A stretch of DNA of 64,000 nt from Tetracentron sinense (GCA_015143295.1 CM026570.1:22513250-22577249), one strand, 5' to 3'; positions 10,812-24,229 are shown, numbered from the stretch's first letter. Program-made: numbers and translations. Notes: generated by a model not told the origin, from the letters alone.

Positions 10812-12501
10812 TGAAGGAATCCTAACAATTCCATTTAGGAGAGTTTATTTAAACTCTAGTTATCAAACTCATCCCTCTTAGCTTCCTTTTCACTAATTAA
10901 TTATAACATGATTAACTAGGTTAAAATATCCACTTGTACAAGGCTATAAACCTCAATTTCATTTCTTCTTTCAAAAAATAAACACATATAAGTCTATACG
11001 CCTTAACTTTTAACAAAAACCATGTTTCACTACTTACCATACATCAATGAAGAGTAATAAAGTGTATTTACTATTTGTTTCATCAAAATCATGTTTTATA
11101 TCTTACTTATAATATAGGAATTATAAATATGGCCAAAACATCTTAAGTTTCATCAAAATCATTTATTGAAACCATAGAAACCAAACTACACATCAATGAA
11201 GTATAGCAAAGCAAGTTAGTAGATTGTTCTACCTTTTGAAGAATTTTTTTTTTTTCAATTTTAGAACTTTTAGAAAGCTTGAGGAACAAAATCCAAGCTT
11301 GAAGAGCAAACTCATGCTAAGAACAACCCAAGAAGAACCAAACCTTCTCTTCTTCTTCCACTTTAAAAATCTCTCTCAAACTCTCTCTAGGGTTCTTGTA
11401 ACCCTAGGCCACGAAATCTTGGGTTTATATAAGGGTTTGGGGGTTTCCAAAACCCCAAACCACCGTTAAAATATCAAAGGGAGTCGGCCACAGCACAAAA
11501 ACACAGGTGACCAGTTGACCGGTCAGCTATTCGGTCAACCGGTTTGGTCCCCATTTTTCCCGTTTTTCCCGCTTTGGTATTTTGGCCATAACTTTTGACT
11601 TGCTTATTGGATTTTGAAGATTTAATTTGCGTTGGACTCTTAATTCAAAGGGAAACAATTTTGTCTCTAATAAATAAATCCTAATTCTGAGCTCTTATTA
11701 GCCTAAATGGGCTCTAAATCTTATTGGTCCAACTTGACTGTTGCATTTACAACGGACCAGCCTCCGGAAAACCCCCATTTCACCTAACGTCGACTAAAAA
11801 TATGGAAAAGTGATAAACATGAACCTTGAAAAGGGTTTCAATACCTTTCTAATGGCTCAAGAATCACTCAATCCCGATCTGCGGTGACGAAACTAGAGTT
11901 CTTACAAGTTGAGGGAATGTTTAGACATCCCTCTTTTTGACACTTAGAACATTTTCTACCTTTTGTTCTTACCATTCTAAACACTTGGAGTATTTCCTAT
12001 ACCCTTTCTTTGCACACTAACACAACCCAATTGCTTTTAGAGAACTTTTACTCTTTACTTCATCGCCCACATACCTTGAGTAATGCATATTCTTTGTTTA
12101 AACTCCCAAGGACTTAGAGTATTTCATACTCTAAGTTTCAACACACCGACATACACCACACATATTTCTACCCAACTAAACTCAAGGTGAAAACCCTCCT
12201 TATCATTTTTCATAGCATCATAACAATATAAGAAGGCTTTTGGCCTTCAACCCAAGTGCCCTGACACTAGTCACAGCATTGTGAAATTGGTTCCCAGGGT
12301 TCTACATTCACACTTAGGGTATTTTATACCCTAGACACTTGAGTATTAGTATAGTCTTGTTTTGAGACTCAACATACACATATAAAATCATCACTTCACT
12401 TTCCCCAATATCAAGAACACATGGTAGGCCTTAGGCCTTTATATGCACTGTACACTAACACTAGTCACTTGAACAGTGCACGTGAATTCCCGGGCTCTAC
12501 A

Positions 12502-12514
12502 TCCTCCCCCTTAT
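12502..12514 (-). other. Polypurine tract of the LARD
   Basis: The minus strand reads TAAGGGGGAGGA immediately before the LTR start TGTAGAGCCC. Together with the PBS it fixes the element's orientation. Confidence 0.75.
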
Positions 12515-14635
12515 AGGAATTTCGTCATCAAAATTAGGATGATACACAAAAAAAATTGGCTTGGATTTATAGCCAAATGGGTTGGCCAAAGACCCCCATA
12601 CCCTTAAAATATCTCAAAAGGTCGGTTCAAGGCAAAAGCCCCATGATCGGTCAACTGGTAGGGACTATCGGTCGACCGGTCAAAAATCACCTCTCTGCCT
12701 AAAATCCCCATACAAAATTTCACCTGATCGGTCGACCGGTAGGGAGTTCGGTTGATTGGTTTTGCCTATTTTCCCCTAATTTGTGTAATATCTCCATTTT
12801 CCACACTTAGAGTATTTTACATATTCTTTACTTCTACCCATAACTTACCTAGGGTATTTATACCCACGCTTTGAACACCCAACACCAATCACACCTCGGG
12901 TCATGTGAAACCCTCATTCCATAAATCAAATACCAAGGTCACATATAAGACATTGGCTAAAACAAGCTTAGTTCAAAAGCACTATTCACTAGAATAGTAA
13001 TTCTTTCATTCAGCACGCATAAGTTCATATATCACAATATATTGCACATATATTTGTATAATGACATGTTCTACCATCATCCTAGAATTTCACACTGGGT
13101 TCCTACTTCTTCGATTACTGCTTCTCATGACGAGAGTCTTGAACTGCTTCTTATAACGAGAGTCCTGAGAGCAATAGCACAACATGAGTCTAATTTGAAT
13201 CAAGTTCTTTAAATAATTCAAGGAGCATATCAGGCTTATATAGCATATCGTATACATCCAAGTACACACATAATAGTATAATCATACTACTAGTTTCCCT
13301 AGCGAAGCTAAGTTCTCACACTCGGTTAGGGTATTAACCGATTACATACTTAAGACAGTAACCAGCTTAAGACTAAGACTAATGATTAGTTTATACATTT
13401 GAGTTCTCTAACCAAAATCCTGACATGTATGATGCTTTTAAGATCTGCATGATGCATATGAGATGTGTATGAGCTTATGATATGTGCATGATGCTTATGT
13501 TATGTATGAAGCGTATGCTATGTATGATGTTTATGCTATGTATGATGCTTATATTTTGTATGATACTTATGAGATGTATGATGCTTATAATATGTATATA
13601 ATCTTTTTGTACTTTGAGACCAAAACTATTCTTGGAGTTTATAATATAATCATCATTTTGGACTGAGCCCTAGGTCTAGAACGTGCTACAAAATTAACAC
13701 GCATCTGTATCTAGAACTTTTGGATTGAGCACTGAGTCTAGAATGTGCTGCAGAATTAATGCGCATCTGTATCTAGACACGTGCATCAAACATCCATGAG
13801 CTTATCCAAAATTATATATATATCTTTATTTATTACTATTTTTTTCTTCCAATGTTCCTATTAGTCATGGGTATGCATAAACTCATATAGACTAGTGCAA
13901 CTTGTGCTTGTTTGTGATAAAAGATGCATTAAGCATAATTTAACAGGTGAAATTTAACAGGATACACATAATAGCATATATATCGAAAACTAAGTCCTTA
14001 GTTCCGCAATGACTCTAAATCTACTAGACTCGTAAGACGAAAGAGAATCCTATAGTCTCACTCGGAAAACAAATCCCTATAGAAACCTAATAACACAATG
14101 CATGACACAGGACATACCAATCAATTGTCAACCAACACCTAGGCTAGACTATATCCTGAATATCACAACTCATGAGTCTAACTGGAAAACCACAATTATG
14201 TCGGAATCCTATGATTGATGAACTGGGTTCCAATAATTTATAACATATAGTACTCACACAATACCTAACGTATAGTAACACCCAACAACACTATACATAT
14301 AGTATACACACAATAGGGATTTCTAGATAACTTAGCGAAGCTAGGAATCAAGTCGGTTGAAGTATCAACCGGTTTAAGATGAAGACTATTAAGTAGTCTA
14401 TACTTAGAATATCATTTTCTATACGGACCTAATACCCTTGCATGATGCCCATTATGTCATTGTATCCAACCTAAAATTTAAAGTTCATTTGAGTTCTAAG
14501 TTCAACTCAAAGAACTCCTTTTACCCATACCGTTCTAATGCCTAGGTTTCATACCAATTTTGTCACGGTATCAACCTATAACGAGTTCATTTGAGTTCTA
14601 ACTTCAACTCAAAGAACACCCTTCAGTCCCTTTGG
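12515..14635 (-). other. Non-coding internal region of the LARD
   Basis: No frame in either strand resembles gag or pol. It holds four or more GGTCGACCGGT-like words (12640-12760) and, near 13430-13600, a string of TATGATGCTTATG-like units that keeps a frame open by chance. Paired copies of TTCATTTGAGTTCTAA lie near 14480 and 14588. Confidence 0.7.
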
Positions 14636-14664
14636 TTCTAATGCCTAAGCTCTGATACCACTTC
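14636..14664 (-). other. Primer binding site of the LARD (initiator-Met type)
   Basis: The minus strand reads GTGGTATCAGAGCTTAGG directly after the LTR end. TGGTATCAGAGC is the standard plant PBS complementary to the 3' end of initiator tRNA-Met. Confidence 0.8.
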
Positions 14665-17600
14665 TGTCATGACTCAAAATCCCTCTAGGAGTTATGAGAC
14701 TTTGGCATCATGACTTACATTCAAACCATCCTGTGAAGTGAGCATTCAAGGCATAGTAAATAGTGAACCTGAAAATTTCTTCTATATAGAACAGTGTCCC
14801 ATGTACAAGAGTCAACTGAGACTGGATACAAACTAAAACTTGTACATAAATAGAAACTAACCCTATACACAAAATCCATCACTTGAGTTACCAACTCAAG
14901 TCTGATGCAAAACCCCCAAAATGAAACCCCAAATACTTGTCGCTCTCCCTCAACCATAAGGCCACATGTCCAGGCCCCTATCATCCGCATGATGATCCCA
15001 AGCAAGCTCCTGCTTGACCCTCGGTTTCAGAGCACGATTGTCCAACCTGAAACCTACCGAAATAACAGTTCGGCTAAATATTGAATACTCAGCGTATACA
15101 AACTACTAACGGACAATGTTATAAAACATTAACATACCATACAGAGTACAGTTCATCGGAACATATGTATAATCAGAATGTGGAAGTTTAAAACAATCTA
15201 ATAATTGCATATTCTCGACAAGCATACTTTAAATCATACTTTCAGTTCGTACTTTCACAAACCATATTTCAATATCTTATGAGTCTTACGAGTCTCTTAT
15301 GAGCCTTTAACTTATGAGTTCTTTAGTCTGGTAAGTTCCTTAATCTTGTGAGTTCCTTATGAATTTTCTTTACTTTTCCTTATTAAATCCTTATAAGTTT
15401 CTTATGAAATCCAAAACCATATGAGTCTTATGAGCATATGAGAATCAAGTCTTATGAGTTCCTTAGAGTTCTTCGAGTTCTTATGAGCCGTAGAAACTTA
15501 GAGCACTTATGAGCTTATAATCCGTAGAGACTTAGAGCACTTAGAGACTTTGAGATTCACTTATGAGCTTATGATCCGCAGAGACTTAGGGCACTTAGAG
15601 ACTTTGAGATTCACTTATGAGCTTATGAGCTTGTGAGATTCTTATGAGCATAACTTAGAGCCAGATCTTAGCACCCGTAAAAATACTTAGAGCCTAACAT
15701 ATAAATACCCTTCATCGAATACATAGAAGTGGGCTGCCAAGATCCTTGACCAACCTTCCCGTTGGCTTTATCTAATTTCTTATGAGATTACTTTGAGTCG
15801 GATATGACATATCCTTGGATATGCCCTATCCTTAACCAACCCTATGTTTGACTTTATCAATGCTTATGAGCTTGGTAGCTTATGAGTTCTTAGAAAATCC
15901 TTATGAATGTTTCGGTAAACCGCACTTATAAGAAATCATAGAGTCATGAGACATGTAAGTCTTAGAGTACTTAGAAATCATAGAGTACATAGAGTGCTTG
16001 CGAACATCATACCATACTTAAAAATCTTAGTAACTTAGAATCATAGTCATAGAATTTCCATAATAGTGATAGCTTACAAACCATACGAATTCTTCATTTC
16101 AATTCATCCAAAAACACATAGTAAACACAAGGTAAATAGTAGAGTGTATCTACACTCTTTCCATCAAACCCCTCCCTTTATCCTTAAGGAATCCTAACAA
16201 TTCCAGTTAGGAGAGTGTATTTAAACTCTAGTTATCAAACCCATCCCTCTTAGCTTCCTTTTCACTAATTAATTATAACATGATTAACTAGGTTAAAATA
16301 TCCACTTGTACAAGGGTATAAACCTCAATTTCATTTCTTTTTTCCAAAATAAACACATATAAGCACCTTAGCTTTTAACAAAAACCACGTTTCACTACTT
16401 ATTATACATCAATGAAGAGTAATAAAGTGTATTTACTATTTGTTTTATCAAAATCATGCTCTATATCTTACTTACATCCTAAGTTTCATCAAAACCATTT
16501 ATTGAAACCATTAGAAACCAAACTACACATCAATGATGTATAGCAAAGTAAGTTAGTAGATTGTTCTACCTTTTGAAGAATTGTTTTTCTTCAATTTCAG
16601 AGCTTTTAGAAAGCTTGAGGAACAAAATCTAAACTTGAAGAGCAAGATCCAAACTCCTCCTTTAATCACAAACTCATGCTAAGAACAACCCAAGAAGAAC
16701 CAAACCTTCTTTTCTTCTTCCTCTTTAAAAATCTCTCTCAAACTCTCTCTAGGGTTCTTGTAACCCTAGGCCACGAAATCTTGGGTTTATATGAGGGTTT
16801 GGGGGTTGCCAAAACCCCAAACCACCCTTAAAATATCACTAGGAGTCAGTCACAGCACAAAAACACAGGTGACCAGTCGACCGGTCAGAAATTCAGTCGA
16901 CCGGTTTGGTCCCCATTTTCCCTGTTTTTTCCGCTTTGGTATTTCGACCATTACTTTTGACTCGCTTATCGGATTTTGACAATTTAACTTGCGTTGAACT
17001 CGTAATTCAATAAGAAATAATTTTGTATCTAATGAACGAATCCTAATTCTGATTTCTTATTTGCCTAAATGGGATCTAAATCTTACTGGTCCAAATTGAC
17101 TGTTGCATTTACAGTAGACCAGCCTCCGGAAAACCCCCATTTCAACTAACGTCGACTAAAAATATGAAAAAGTGATAAACATGAACCTCGAAGAGGATTT
17201 CGATACCTTTCTAATGGCTCAAGAATCACTCGATTTTGATCAACGGTCACGAAACTAGAGTTCCTACAAGTTGAGGGAATGTTTAGACTTTTTGACACTT
17301 AGAACCTTTTCTACCGTTTGTTCTTATCATTCTAAACACTTGGAGTATTTCATATACCTTTTCTTTGAACACTAACACAACCCAATTCCTTTTAGAGTAC
17401 TTTTACTCTTTGCTTCATGGCCCCATACCGCGAATAATACATATTCTTTGTTTAAACTCCCAAGGACTTAGAGTATTTCATACTCTTGGTTTCAACACAC
17501 CGACATACACCACACATATTTCTAACCAACTAAACTCAAGGTGAAAACCTCCTTATCTTTTCATAACATCATAACAATACAAGAAGGCTTTTGGCCTTCA

Positions 17601-17851
17601 ACCCAAGTGCCCTGACACTAGTCTCAATATTGTGAAATTGGTTCCCGAGGTTCTACATTCACACTTAGGGTATTTTATACCCTAGATACTTGAGTATTAG
17701 TTTACTCTTGTTTTGAGACTCAACATACACATATAAAATCCTCATTTCACTTTCCCCAATATCAAGAACTCATGGTAGGCCTTAGGCCTTTATAGGCACT
17801 ATACATAACACTAGTCACTTGAACAATGCACGTGAAATCCGGGGCTCTACA
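14665..17851 (-). repeat. LARD 5' LTR (right copy)
   Basis: Runs TGTCATGACT to GGGCTCTACA on the plus strand and aligns along its whole length with 8864-12501 apart from the MITE, repeat-number differences and small deletions (for example near 16470). It gives the empty site for the MITE. Palindromes of the GTCGACCGGTC type lie at 16874-16905. Confidence 0.85.
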
Positions 17852-17934
17852 CCGGGACTTATCCCTTCCGAATTAATAAGTGGTGACTCCTAATCTCAAA
17901 CCATTGTGAGTGGGTATCGAAATCCGTGCTCACA
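17852..17934 (+). repeat. 5' LTR of the Tat/Ogre element, right remainder
   Basis: The last 83 bases of the LTR resume after the nested element and match 31862-31944, including ACCATTGTGAGTGGGTATCG and the end GCTCACA. Confidence 0.85.
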
Positions 17935-17960
17935 GCCTTGGCAACTCTGCTAGGGAGTAT
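17935..17960 (+). other. Primer binding site of the Tat/Ogre element
   Basis: TTGGCAACTCTGCTAGGGA begins a few bases after the LTR end. It is a mutated form of the motif TGGCGACTCTGCTGGGGA found in this position in Tat/Ogre elements. The lineage is reported to use tRNA-Arg; I could not check the match here. Confidence 0.6.
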
Positions 17961-18772
17961 TTATTATTTAAGGTTCAATCCGGAACCTAGTTTTAAGCCA
18001 AATAAACCTTCAAATTTATTCAAATGCCTTATAATTTAGTTTAATACTAATTCTTTCATCTCTTTTGGGTGTATTTTGTACTATGCATATCATACATATC
18101 ATAATAGTGTAATGACCCATGAAACCCAGTAGACAAGCTTAATACGCTTACAGCTGCTGGATGATTATCCTCAATGTCAGAGGCTTAAAAGTCTTGGAGG
18201 TCAACGGAATTATACCTATTGGGTGATTACCCTTAGAGAAGGATTTTAAATGCTCCCGCTTACACCAATCGTCCCTTTTCAGGGAGTCACATATACAGTG
18301 TTAAGTGACCCTAAACCTTTTAGTAAAACACTTGCATTACCTCAGCATCCAGCCTATATAGAGGGATACTCTAAGCCCTAACCTGCTTGCACCCTATACC
18401 TATCCCTAATCATGGTTAACTATCAAGGTAATTCTACCCTAATAAGAATCCACCCAGGAGAATGTAATGAGTGATACTTGTGCTTGTAATAAAACACATC
18501 TGATCTTGCATCCCGACATCGCATATGGGATTCAAATCCTAGGGAGACAGGTCTTCACCAAGATCTATCCCTAGCCTTGTCCTGATAGGCTCCCGGTTTC
18601 CAACAACCCAGGTAAAGCATACCGGACCTCTATCTGATTGCCCTATCGGATCACATGTGCCCTGTTACACTCGATCAAAATCAAAAATCAAGAAAATACA
18701 ATCATCATCATCTTTGCATTTTACATTGAAATACACAGTACACTCACACAAAGTCCGTCTTTATCCAGGTAG
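17961..18772 (+). other. Leader of the Tat/Ogre element
   Basis: No coding sequence seen. It contains runs of TACCTATC-type text and short Leu-poor frames only. It separates the PBS from the first ORF, as expected for a long gypsy leader. Confidence 0.5.
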
Positions 18773-20471
18773 ATGGCAGGTCCTTCAGAGATTGTTAAGT
18801 CAATAGGTCAACCTTCACAGCCCGTACATTTGACCTCACAGGCGGTATGTGATGACAGCCTTCAGAAATCAATTGAAGCCCTCACTCCTAGTCAGCGTCT
18901 CGCTTGGGCTCAGTACTACAAATTGGGGACCATTCTAAACTTGTCCATGGTTAAACTAGACTAGCGCCTCCTAAATGCTGCTATCTAGTGTTGGAACCCA
19001 TCATACATGGTGTTTTGTTTTGGTATGAATGAACTGTGTCCAATACTGGAAGAAATCCAGCACATTCTAGGTTTAACCATGGACAGCGAGGCTATAGTAC
19101 CACGCTACAAGACAACATATCAAACGGACCTCTCCAGGTTTTTGCATATCAGGCCTGCCTACTTGCAGCACGGTCCTAACGGCACTTATGATCAAATACC
19201 CATGAGATATCTCAAAGATTAGTATAGCCGCAAGTGGAATCCTCACACCATAACAGCTAAACTTCCCGTCCTCAACACCTTTGCACTAACAGTCATAGCT
19301 CAAGTGGTCATACCAAAGTGCCACACCCTCGCCGAATCAGTACTGGTAAGGGTTATCGAAGACATGCGCAACTTCAGAATAGTTGTACCAGTCATCCTGG
19401 TAGAGCTTCTCAGGGCTCTCAAGCAAGTCATCGACCATAGAAAAGGCATCTTCCATGCCAACGCACCCCTTTTACACCTATGATTGGTAGCACACCTACC
19501 TACAATCATCCCGGTGCCTGCTGATCTCCGAGATGCTTATAGCCTGCCTAGGAAGATTTCTCAGAATCAGGACCAGATAGTGACTACAGACGTCAGAACT
19601 CTTTACCAGCTTCTCCAGAACCTGACAGAAGAACATATTACATGGGAATGTTAGTAATTAGTCCAAAAGTAGCTACCTCGAGTTGTCCTAACAAGAAGAC
19701 GGTGCATGATCCTAGCAGGCCTAGCCGGCTCAGCAGCCTACATACCACTCCGAGTCCTTCGCCAGTTTCAACTCCCTCAACGCATCCCGATAACAGATAG
19801 ACTGGGAAATGATTTCATCAACTTCAATGTGCATTCTGAATGCCTTACTCGCCCGCTTCCAGGCAGATTGGCGAAGCTCTAGAAGAGAACAGTAGCCAGA
19901 CTTTGTGGTTACAACAGGATCACCAACTAAATTAGCATACCAACTTTGGGTGGAAGATCCTGACATCCATCCAGTATGCCAGCATCAAGGGAACTGCAGA
20001 CACAAGTTTCATCTCTATCAAAAGGAACCATACCCATAGCTGAAATGGTGGTTCCTTGGAGTGACATCTTCCTAGAAAGACAATTGCAGATCTAGGAGAA
20101 GGAGAGAAGGTTACGGAAAGCCCAGCAAGTATTTAAGCAACCAAGAAGTAAAGCGGAACCACGAACTCCAGGCCATGTAGGGACAGATTGAACAGCTCGA
20201 GCAGACCGTCTGATCTTTACAGAAAAGTAACAAGGGCGTCGCTAGAGAGACCGCCGTCATCAAGGCCCAACTGCACTTCTACCAAGAGTAACTTGATAGT
20301 GCAAAGGTTGAGATGACCGACCAGATCCGACAGTTCGGATCCCGAATGTTCAATGCTACTGAGTTAATTGATAACATGGAGGTTGAAATCACATCCCTCC
20401 GGCAATAAATCATGGACCTCAACGGTGTGCCCCAGTCACTTGACTTTGTCATCCCTGATGGACCTGCCTAG
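18773..20471 (+). pseudogene. Ogre-type ORF1, degenerate
   Basis: Starts ATGGCAGG at 18773. The phrase FGMNELCPILEEIQHILGL near 19019-19075 is the hallmark of the uncharacterised domain carried by ORF1 of Ogre elements and by related plant proteins, in which an aromatic-Gly pair is followed by LTPTLEE-like text. Stops interrupt it near 18961 and 19220 and several more times. The last part, to the stop at 20469-20471, was probably a coiled coil. The function of ORF1 is unknown even in intact elements. Confidence 0.6.
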
Positions 20472-20622
20472 GATCAAGTCTTTTTTCTCTTTTTTTGAGT
20501 CACACAGTCATGTACTCACCAAGCATGCACCAATGAGATATCTTTTTCAGCATCTTCTCTCATGTGAATCATGCATAATCATGTTTAGCCATTGCATTCT
20601 TTTCAGTTGCATGAGCTGACCC

Positions 20623-22422
20623 ATGACTCACTCTATGACTGCAATTCTCGCAGAAGCAACAGCCTTGGACGCAGTTCTAACAGAGGTGCCAATCACAGAA
20701 GAAGTGCCCAGCATTGCCCTGTCAGAGAGCCAGTCAAATTCAATGGCAGAACCTGTAGATCATCATCAAGGAACCAATGAGATCCTACAGTCCCACAACA
20801 GAGACATCATAGCCATGCAAGCCAAGCTTGACAGTGTTCTGGAATCCTTGAAGATTCTCATTGGTGCCCGAACCGATGAACCCTCCATCTGAAACCCTAC
20901 AGGGGAATCCTCTGAACAGCCAGAACCATATCAGCCTATACCTATTATCATCCTTAACCCAAGATCCACGCTAGGCAGAAATGATATAGAGTATGAATAT
21001 TTTGATGGGGCGGAGCAGCCCAAAGCCTCTCATATCAATCAAGACATGCCATCTTCTTTAGACCCAATGTTTTCTCTTAGGGACCAGCACGAGGAAATCC
21101 AATAAATGAAAGAGGAGATGAGACGCATAAAGGGAGCATCTACTAGTTCTAGTATGTCTTTAGAGGATCTGACCTTCTCGTCCGGGGATGCTGTTCCCCC
21201 AGGGTTTAAAGTTCTAAACTTTAAAAAAGTATGACGGCACAGGCTACCCAAAACAATACTTGCAACTGTATCTGGGGGACATGCTCCAGTACAACAAGAA
21301 TCAGCTTCTTCTCATCTAGTACTTCCGAAGAGTCTGAAAGGAGCAGCCCTTACTTGGTGAATGTCAATGGATTAGCAGAAAATCAAGACTTAACAAGATG
21401 CCATGGACAGCTTTGTGGAACAATACTCCTTCAACCAGGAACTCCGACCTCAAAGAAGCCAAGTGGAGCAGATGAGCCAGCGTAACAATGAATCGTTCTT
21501 AGAATATGCCACCCCCCGGAGGAAGATGGCAACAAAGATCCCTACTTTGATCCCCAAAGAGGAGTTAGCGAGCATGTTCATGGGCACCCTAAAGCAGCTC
21601 TACTCCACTCTGATGGTAACTCTACTAGTTATAAACTTCGACACTATCATCAAGACAGGTGCTCGCATCGAAACAGCCATCAAAAGTGGAGCAATCCACT
21701 CTAATCTAAGGTTTAATCCCCCCAAAATGACAGTGCCAGTCAATAGAAGCAACGGTCCCAGGGACCAAAGAAGAAAAGAAGATGTGCAGATGGTGGCTTC
21801 CATAGCACCTATCAGATTGCTGACTCCAGCCGCTTAGTCTCAGCCTGCAACCAGAAACACCCGGCCAGTCCGACCAAATCAGGGGCAAAGTCATCAATAG
21901 GACAGACCCCCCAGAAACTTCACCCCTCTTCCATATACTCTCATCTAGTTGTTGGACTTTCTGACCAAGCAGGGTCATCTCACCTTGAGAGGCTCTACTC
22001 CTCTCTTGCCCCCTAACAAACAGAACAAAAATTACTAAGCCGGTCATCATTATGCCTTTCATCAATGCCCAAACCATGCAACAGACTATTGCATTGGCCT
22101 AACGTGCGTCATACAAGATCTCTTGGATGAGGGAAAGGTTAAGCTGATCCCTGGGAACACCAGCATCAATCAGGTGTCACTACCCCCACACAACAATCAA
22201 GTAAATTTTATTGAGTGGGAAGAGCCCGAGGCAGGCCAGTCAAAACCCAGCGCACCCGTAGTGAATGATGGCGTAATCAGACCCTCTTATCGTCCACCGA
22301 TCAAAATCTCATTCTCTCAATCAAGCATCAAACCATCCAGTCTCCAGTACGGATCCCAGCTCTTGAAACAGAATAAGAGCAAATTGTCTACACTGTCCCG
22401 TGTCCAGCAAATTGGCCCATAG
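20623..22422 (+). pseudogene. Gypsy gag remnant (Tat/Ogre)
   Basis: The N-terminus at 20623-20892 is acidic and coiled-coil-like. The capsid-like core is visible from about 21225, with YPKQYLQLYLGDML-like text after a frame change. It continues in the open stretch 21403-21837 with FVEQYSFNQEL, SFLEYA and a basic tail. A zinc-knuckle-like stretch with His, Cys and Cys spaced as in HQCPNHATDYC and followed by IQDLLDEGKV lies at about 22045-22140, as in Tat-type Gag. At least six in-frame stops make it non-functional. Confidence 0.7.
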
Positions 22423-22439
22423 CATCACCTTTAACTTTC

Positions 22440-23145
22440 ATCTCTACAGGCCCAGTCAGGATCCCTTACATCCCCTCTCAACCTTTTAACCTCAATCATG
22501 TACTCGCCCCTCAATCTCTCATTCTCGAGAGTAAAAGCATAGCAAATCTCACCCAATCTGGTCAGGAGTACCAACCTCCGGTGGCTGAATCGACAAAAGA
22601 AAAAGGAAAGGAGAAAGAGAAAGCAAGGGTATCAGACCCTGAAAAAGAAGCAGTAGACTTAACAGTTCTATTAAAAATCTTGGAAAAGGCAGAAGAGTTC
22701 AACATCATGCAATAGTTGAATAAAACACCAGCCTAGATCTCCATCATGGGCCTTCTCCTGACTTCTGAGCATCACTGGAAGCAGCTATTCCGAGTATTTA
22801 ACAACGCTCATGTAACACCAACCATCACGCCCGAAACTGGGGCATTTGGTGGGACAAGTGCTCAAATCAAAAATCATCTCCTTCACAAAAGAAGAAATAC
22901 CAGATTACGACAAGAACCATACCAGGACTCTATATATTACAGTCCAGTGCATGGACAGGACTCTATCATCAGTACTAATCGACAATGGCTCTGGCCTAAA
23001 TGTCTGCACTTTATCAACACTGCAAAGCCTAGGGTTGGACCTCAGTCAGGTGAAGAAGAGACCCGTGATAATCAGGGCTTTTGACAACTCAACAAGGCAG
23101 AAACTAGGCGACATTGACTTGACCATCAGGGTAAGACCTGCTTAG
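22440..23145 (+). pseudogene. Pol N-terminus and aspartic protease of the Tat/Ogre element
   Basis: After gag comes a Lys-rich linker, then the pre-protease phrase LNKTPA and LLLTSEHHWKQL (near 22717-22785), typical of this lineage. The protease stretch 22846-23145 contains VLIDNGSGLNVC at about 22972-23007; the usual active-site triplet D-[ST]-G appears here as D-N-G-S, a form common in Tat/Ogre. IRAFDNS follows, then TLLIGRLWIH-like text in the next frame region. A stop at 23143-23145 separates it from what follows. Confidence 0.7.
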
Positions 23146-23399
23146 TTTACAACAAATTTCCAAGTCGTGAATGTGCCAACCTAATTCACCTTGCTCATTG
23201 GGAGGCTGTGGATCCACGCTGCCGGAGCTATTCATTCCTCTCTCTATCAAAGAATCAAGTTTATTCAGAGTCATAATCCCATCAGAGGAGCTGGCGAGTT
23301 CCTTCGGGGACATCCAGGAGCTGGGGCAAAGCACAACCTTCATGACATATCAGTTCGAGCAAGTTAGTTCTATCGCCCAGATAAAAGAGCAGAACAAGC

Positions 23400-23525
23400 A
23401 ACAGGTGCCGTCATTTGTAATAATGATGGCTAGAATAAATTACCGGCTAGGTTTAGGCCTAGGAGTCAGAAATCAGGGCATGAAGAAGAGATATGTACCT
23501 CCTCGCTAAACTTCACCGTTTGGAT
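23400..23525 (+). pseudogene. G-patch-like motif in the Tat/Ogre pol
   Basis: The phrase ARINYRLGLGLGVRNQGMKK at about 23429-23488 has the glycine pattern of the G-patch found between protease and RT in several Tat/Ogre elements. G-patches contact RNA or RNA helicases in host proteins; their role here is unknown. Stops follow at 23507. Confidence 0.5.
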
Positions 23526-24229
23526 TAAGGTACAAGCCCAAGTTTGAGGACTATCTCTCTAAGCTTACAAAGAAGAACAACCGGTAGGCGAAACCAAAAC
23601 CCCGACCACACATCTCGGTAACCTTCCCAGTTGAAACCTTCCAAGCCTATCCCGATACCCCTCTTGCACTAGTTGCCAGTACCTCAAACCCTCAACCCGA
23701 TGACGAATCTTCAGGGATTCCAGATCTAGAGGTTTTTAACATGGCCCAGATGTTTGACAAGCTGACTGTCGAAGACGCTGCAGAAGCAGAATATCCAGCA
23801 GGAGAGTAGGTCTGCACCCTCTCCAACAGCGCCAAAGCGTCATCCAGTCGCCGACCACTGATCCGTTGGTGGACCGAGGCTCTCACCATTGAGGACATTC
23901 AGGGTCGGGGCAAGCACAATGTAGGACAGGTTGGTCCGACCAGACAGTGACCAAGCAACACCCTTCTCCTCCTTCTATTTTCTCTTTGCTCCTATTGGGA
24001 AAATCCAAATATCGGCCACTGTTTACCTCTTTTTATGTGAGTTAAGCTTTTGTAAACAACAGTCATCTGTTTTTATAAATGAAAATCTGATATTTTTGAC
24101 TCAAAATCATGTTTTGCATAAAACATTTCAAATTGGCTGATGACGAAATCACACGGACTCTTCTCTTGGAAGGACTAGTGTCTTGAAGCCACCAAAAACA
24201 ACAACAAAAAACATGCTAAACTAAGTTAA

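Larger units (their letters stand above)
8864..12501 (-). repeat. LARD 3' LTR (left copy)
   Basis: Written on the plus strand it runs TGTCGCGACC to GGGCTCTACA. It matches 14665-17851 throughout and contains the MITE at 10442-10811. A minus-strand TATA-like box lies near 11424-11434 (TTATATAAACCC on that strand). GGTCGACCGGT-like palindromes (11511-11544) lie 80-120 bases upstream of it. Confidence 0.85.
8864..17851 (-). mobile_element. Non-autonomous LTR retrotransposon (LARD-like), nested in the Ogre 5' LTR
   Basis: Two LTRs of about 3.2-3.6 kb enclose 2.16 kb without coding capacity. On the minus strand a PBS (initiator-Met type) follows the LTR at 14664 and a PPT precedes the other LTR at 12514, so transcription runs right to left. 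The flanks are CCTGG (8859-8863) and CCGGG (17852-17856), a 5-bp duplication with one change. The unbroken Ogre 3' LTR reads straight through the matching site near 31860. Long LTRs and a non-coding body define a LARD; its autonomous partner is not in the window. Confidence 0.85.

Noticed and set aside
13430..13666. Tyr/Met-rich repeat frame MYDAYAMYD
   Set aside because: A low-complexity TATGATGCTTATG repeat in the non-coding body of the LARD, on the non-transcribed strand.
14721..15005. 94-codon minus-strand frame in the LARD LTR
   Set aside because: Lies wholly in the LTR, is not open in the sister LTR and shows no domain.
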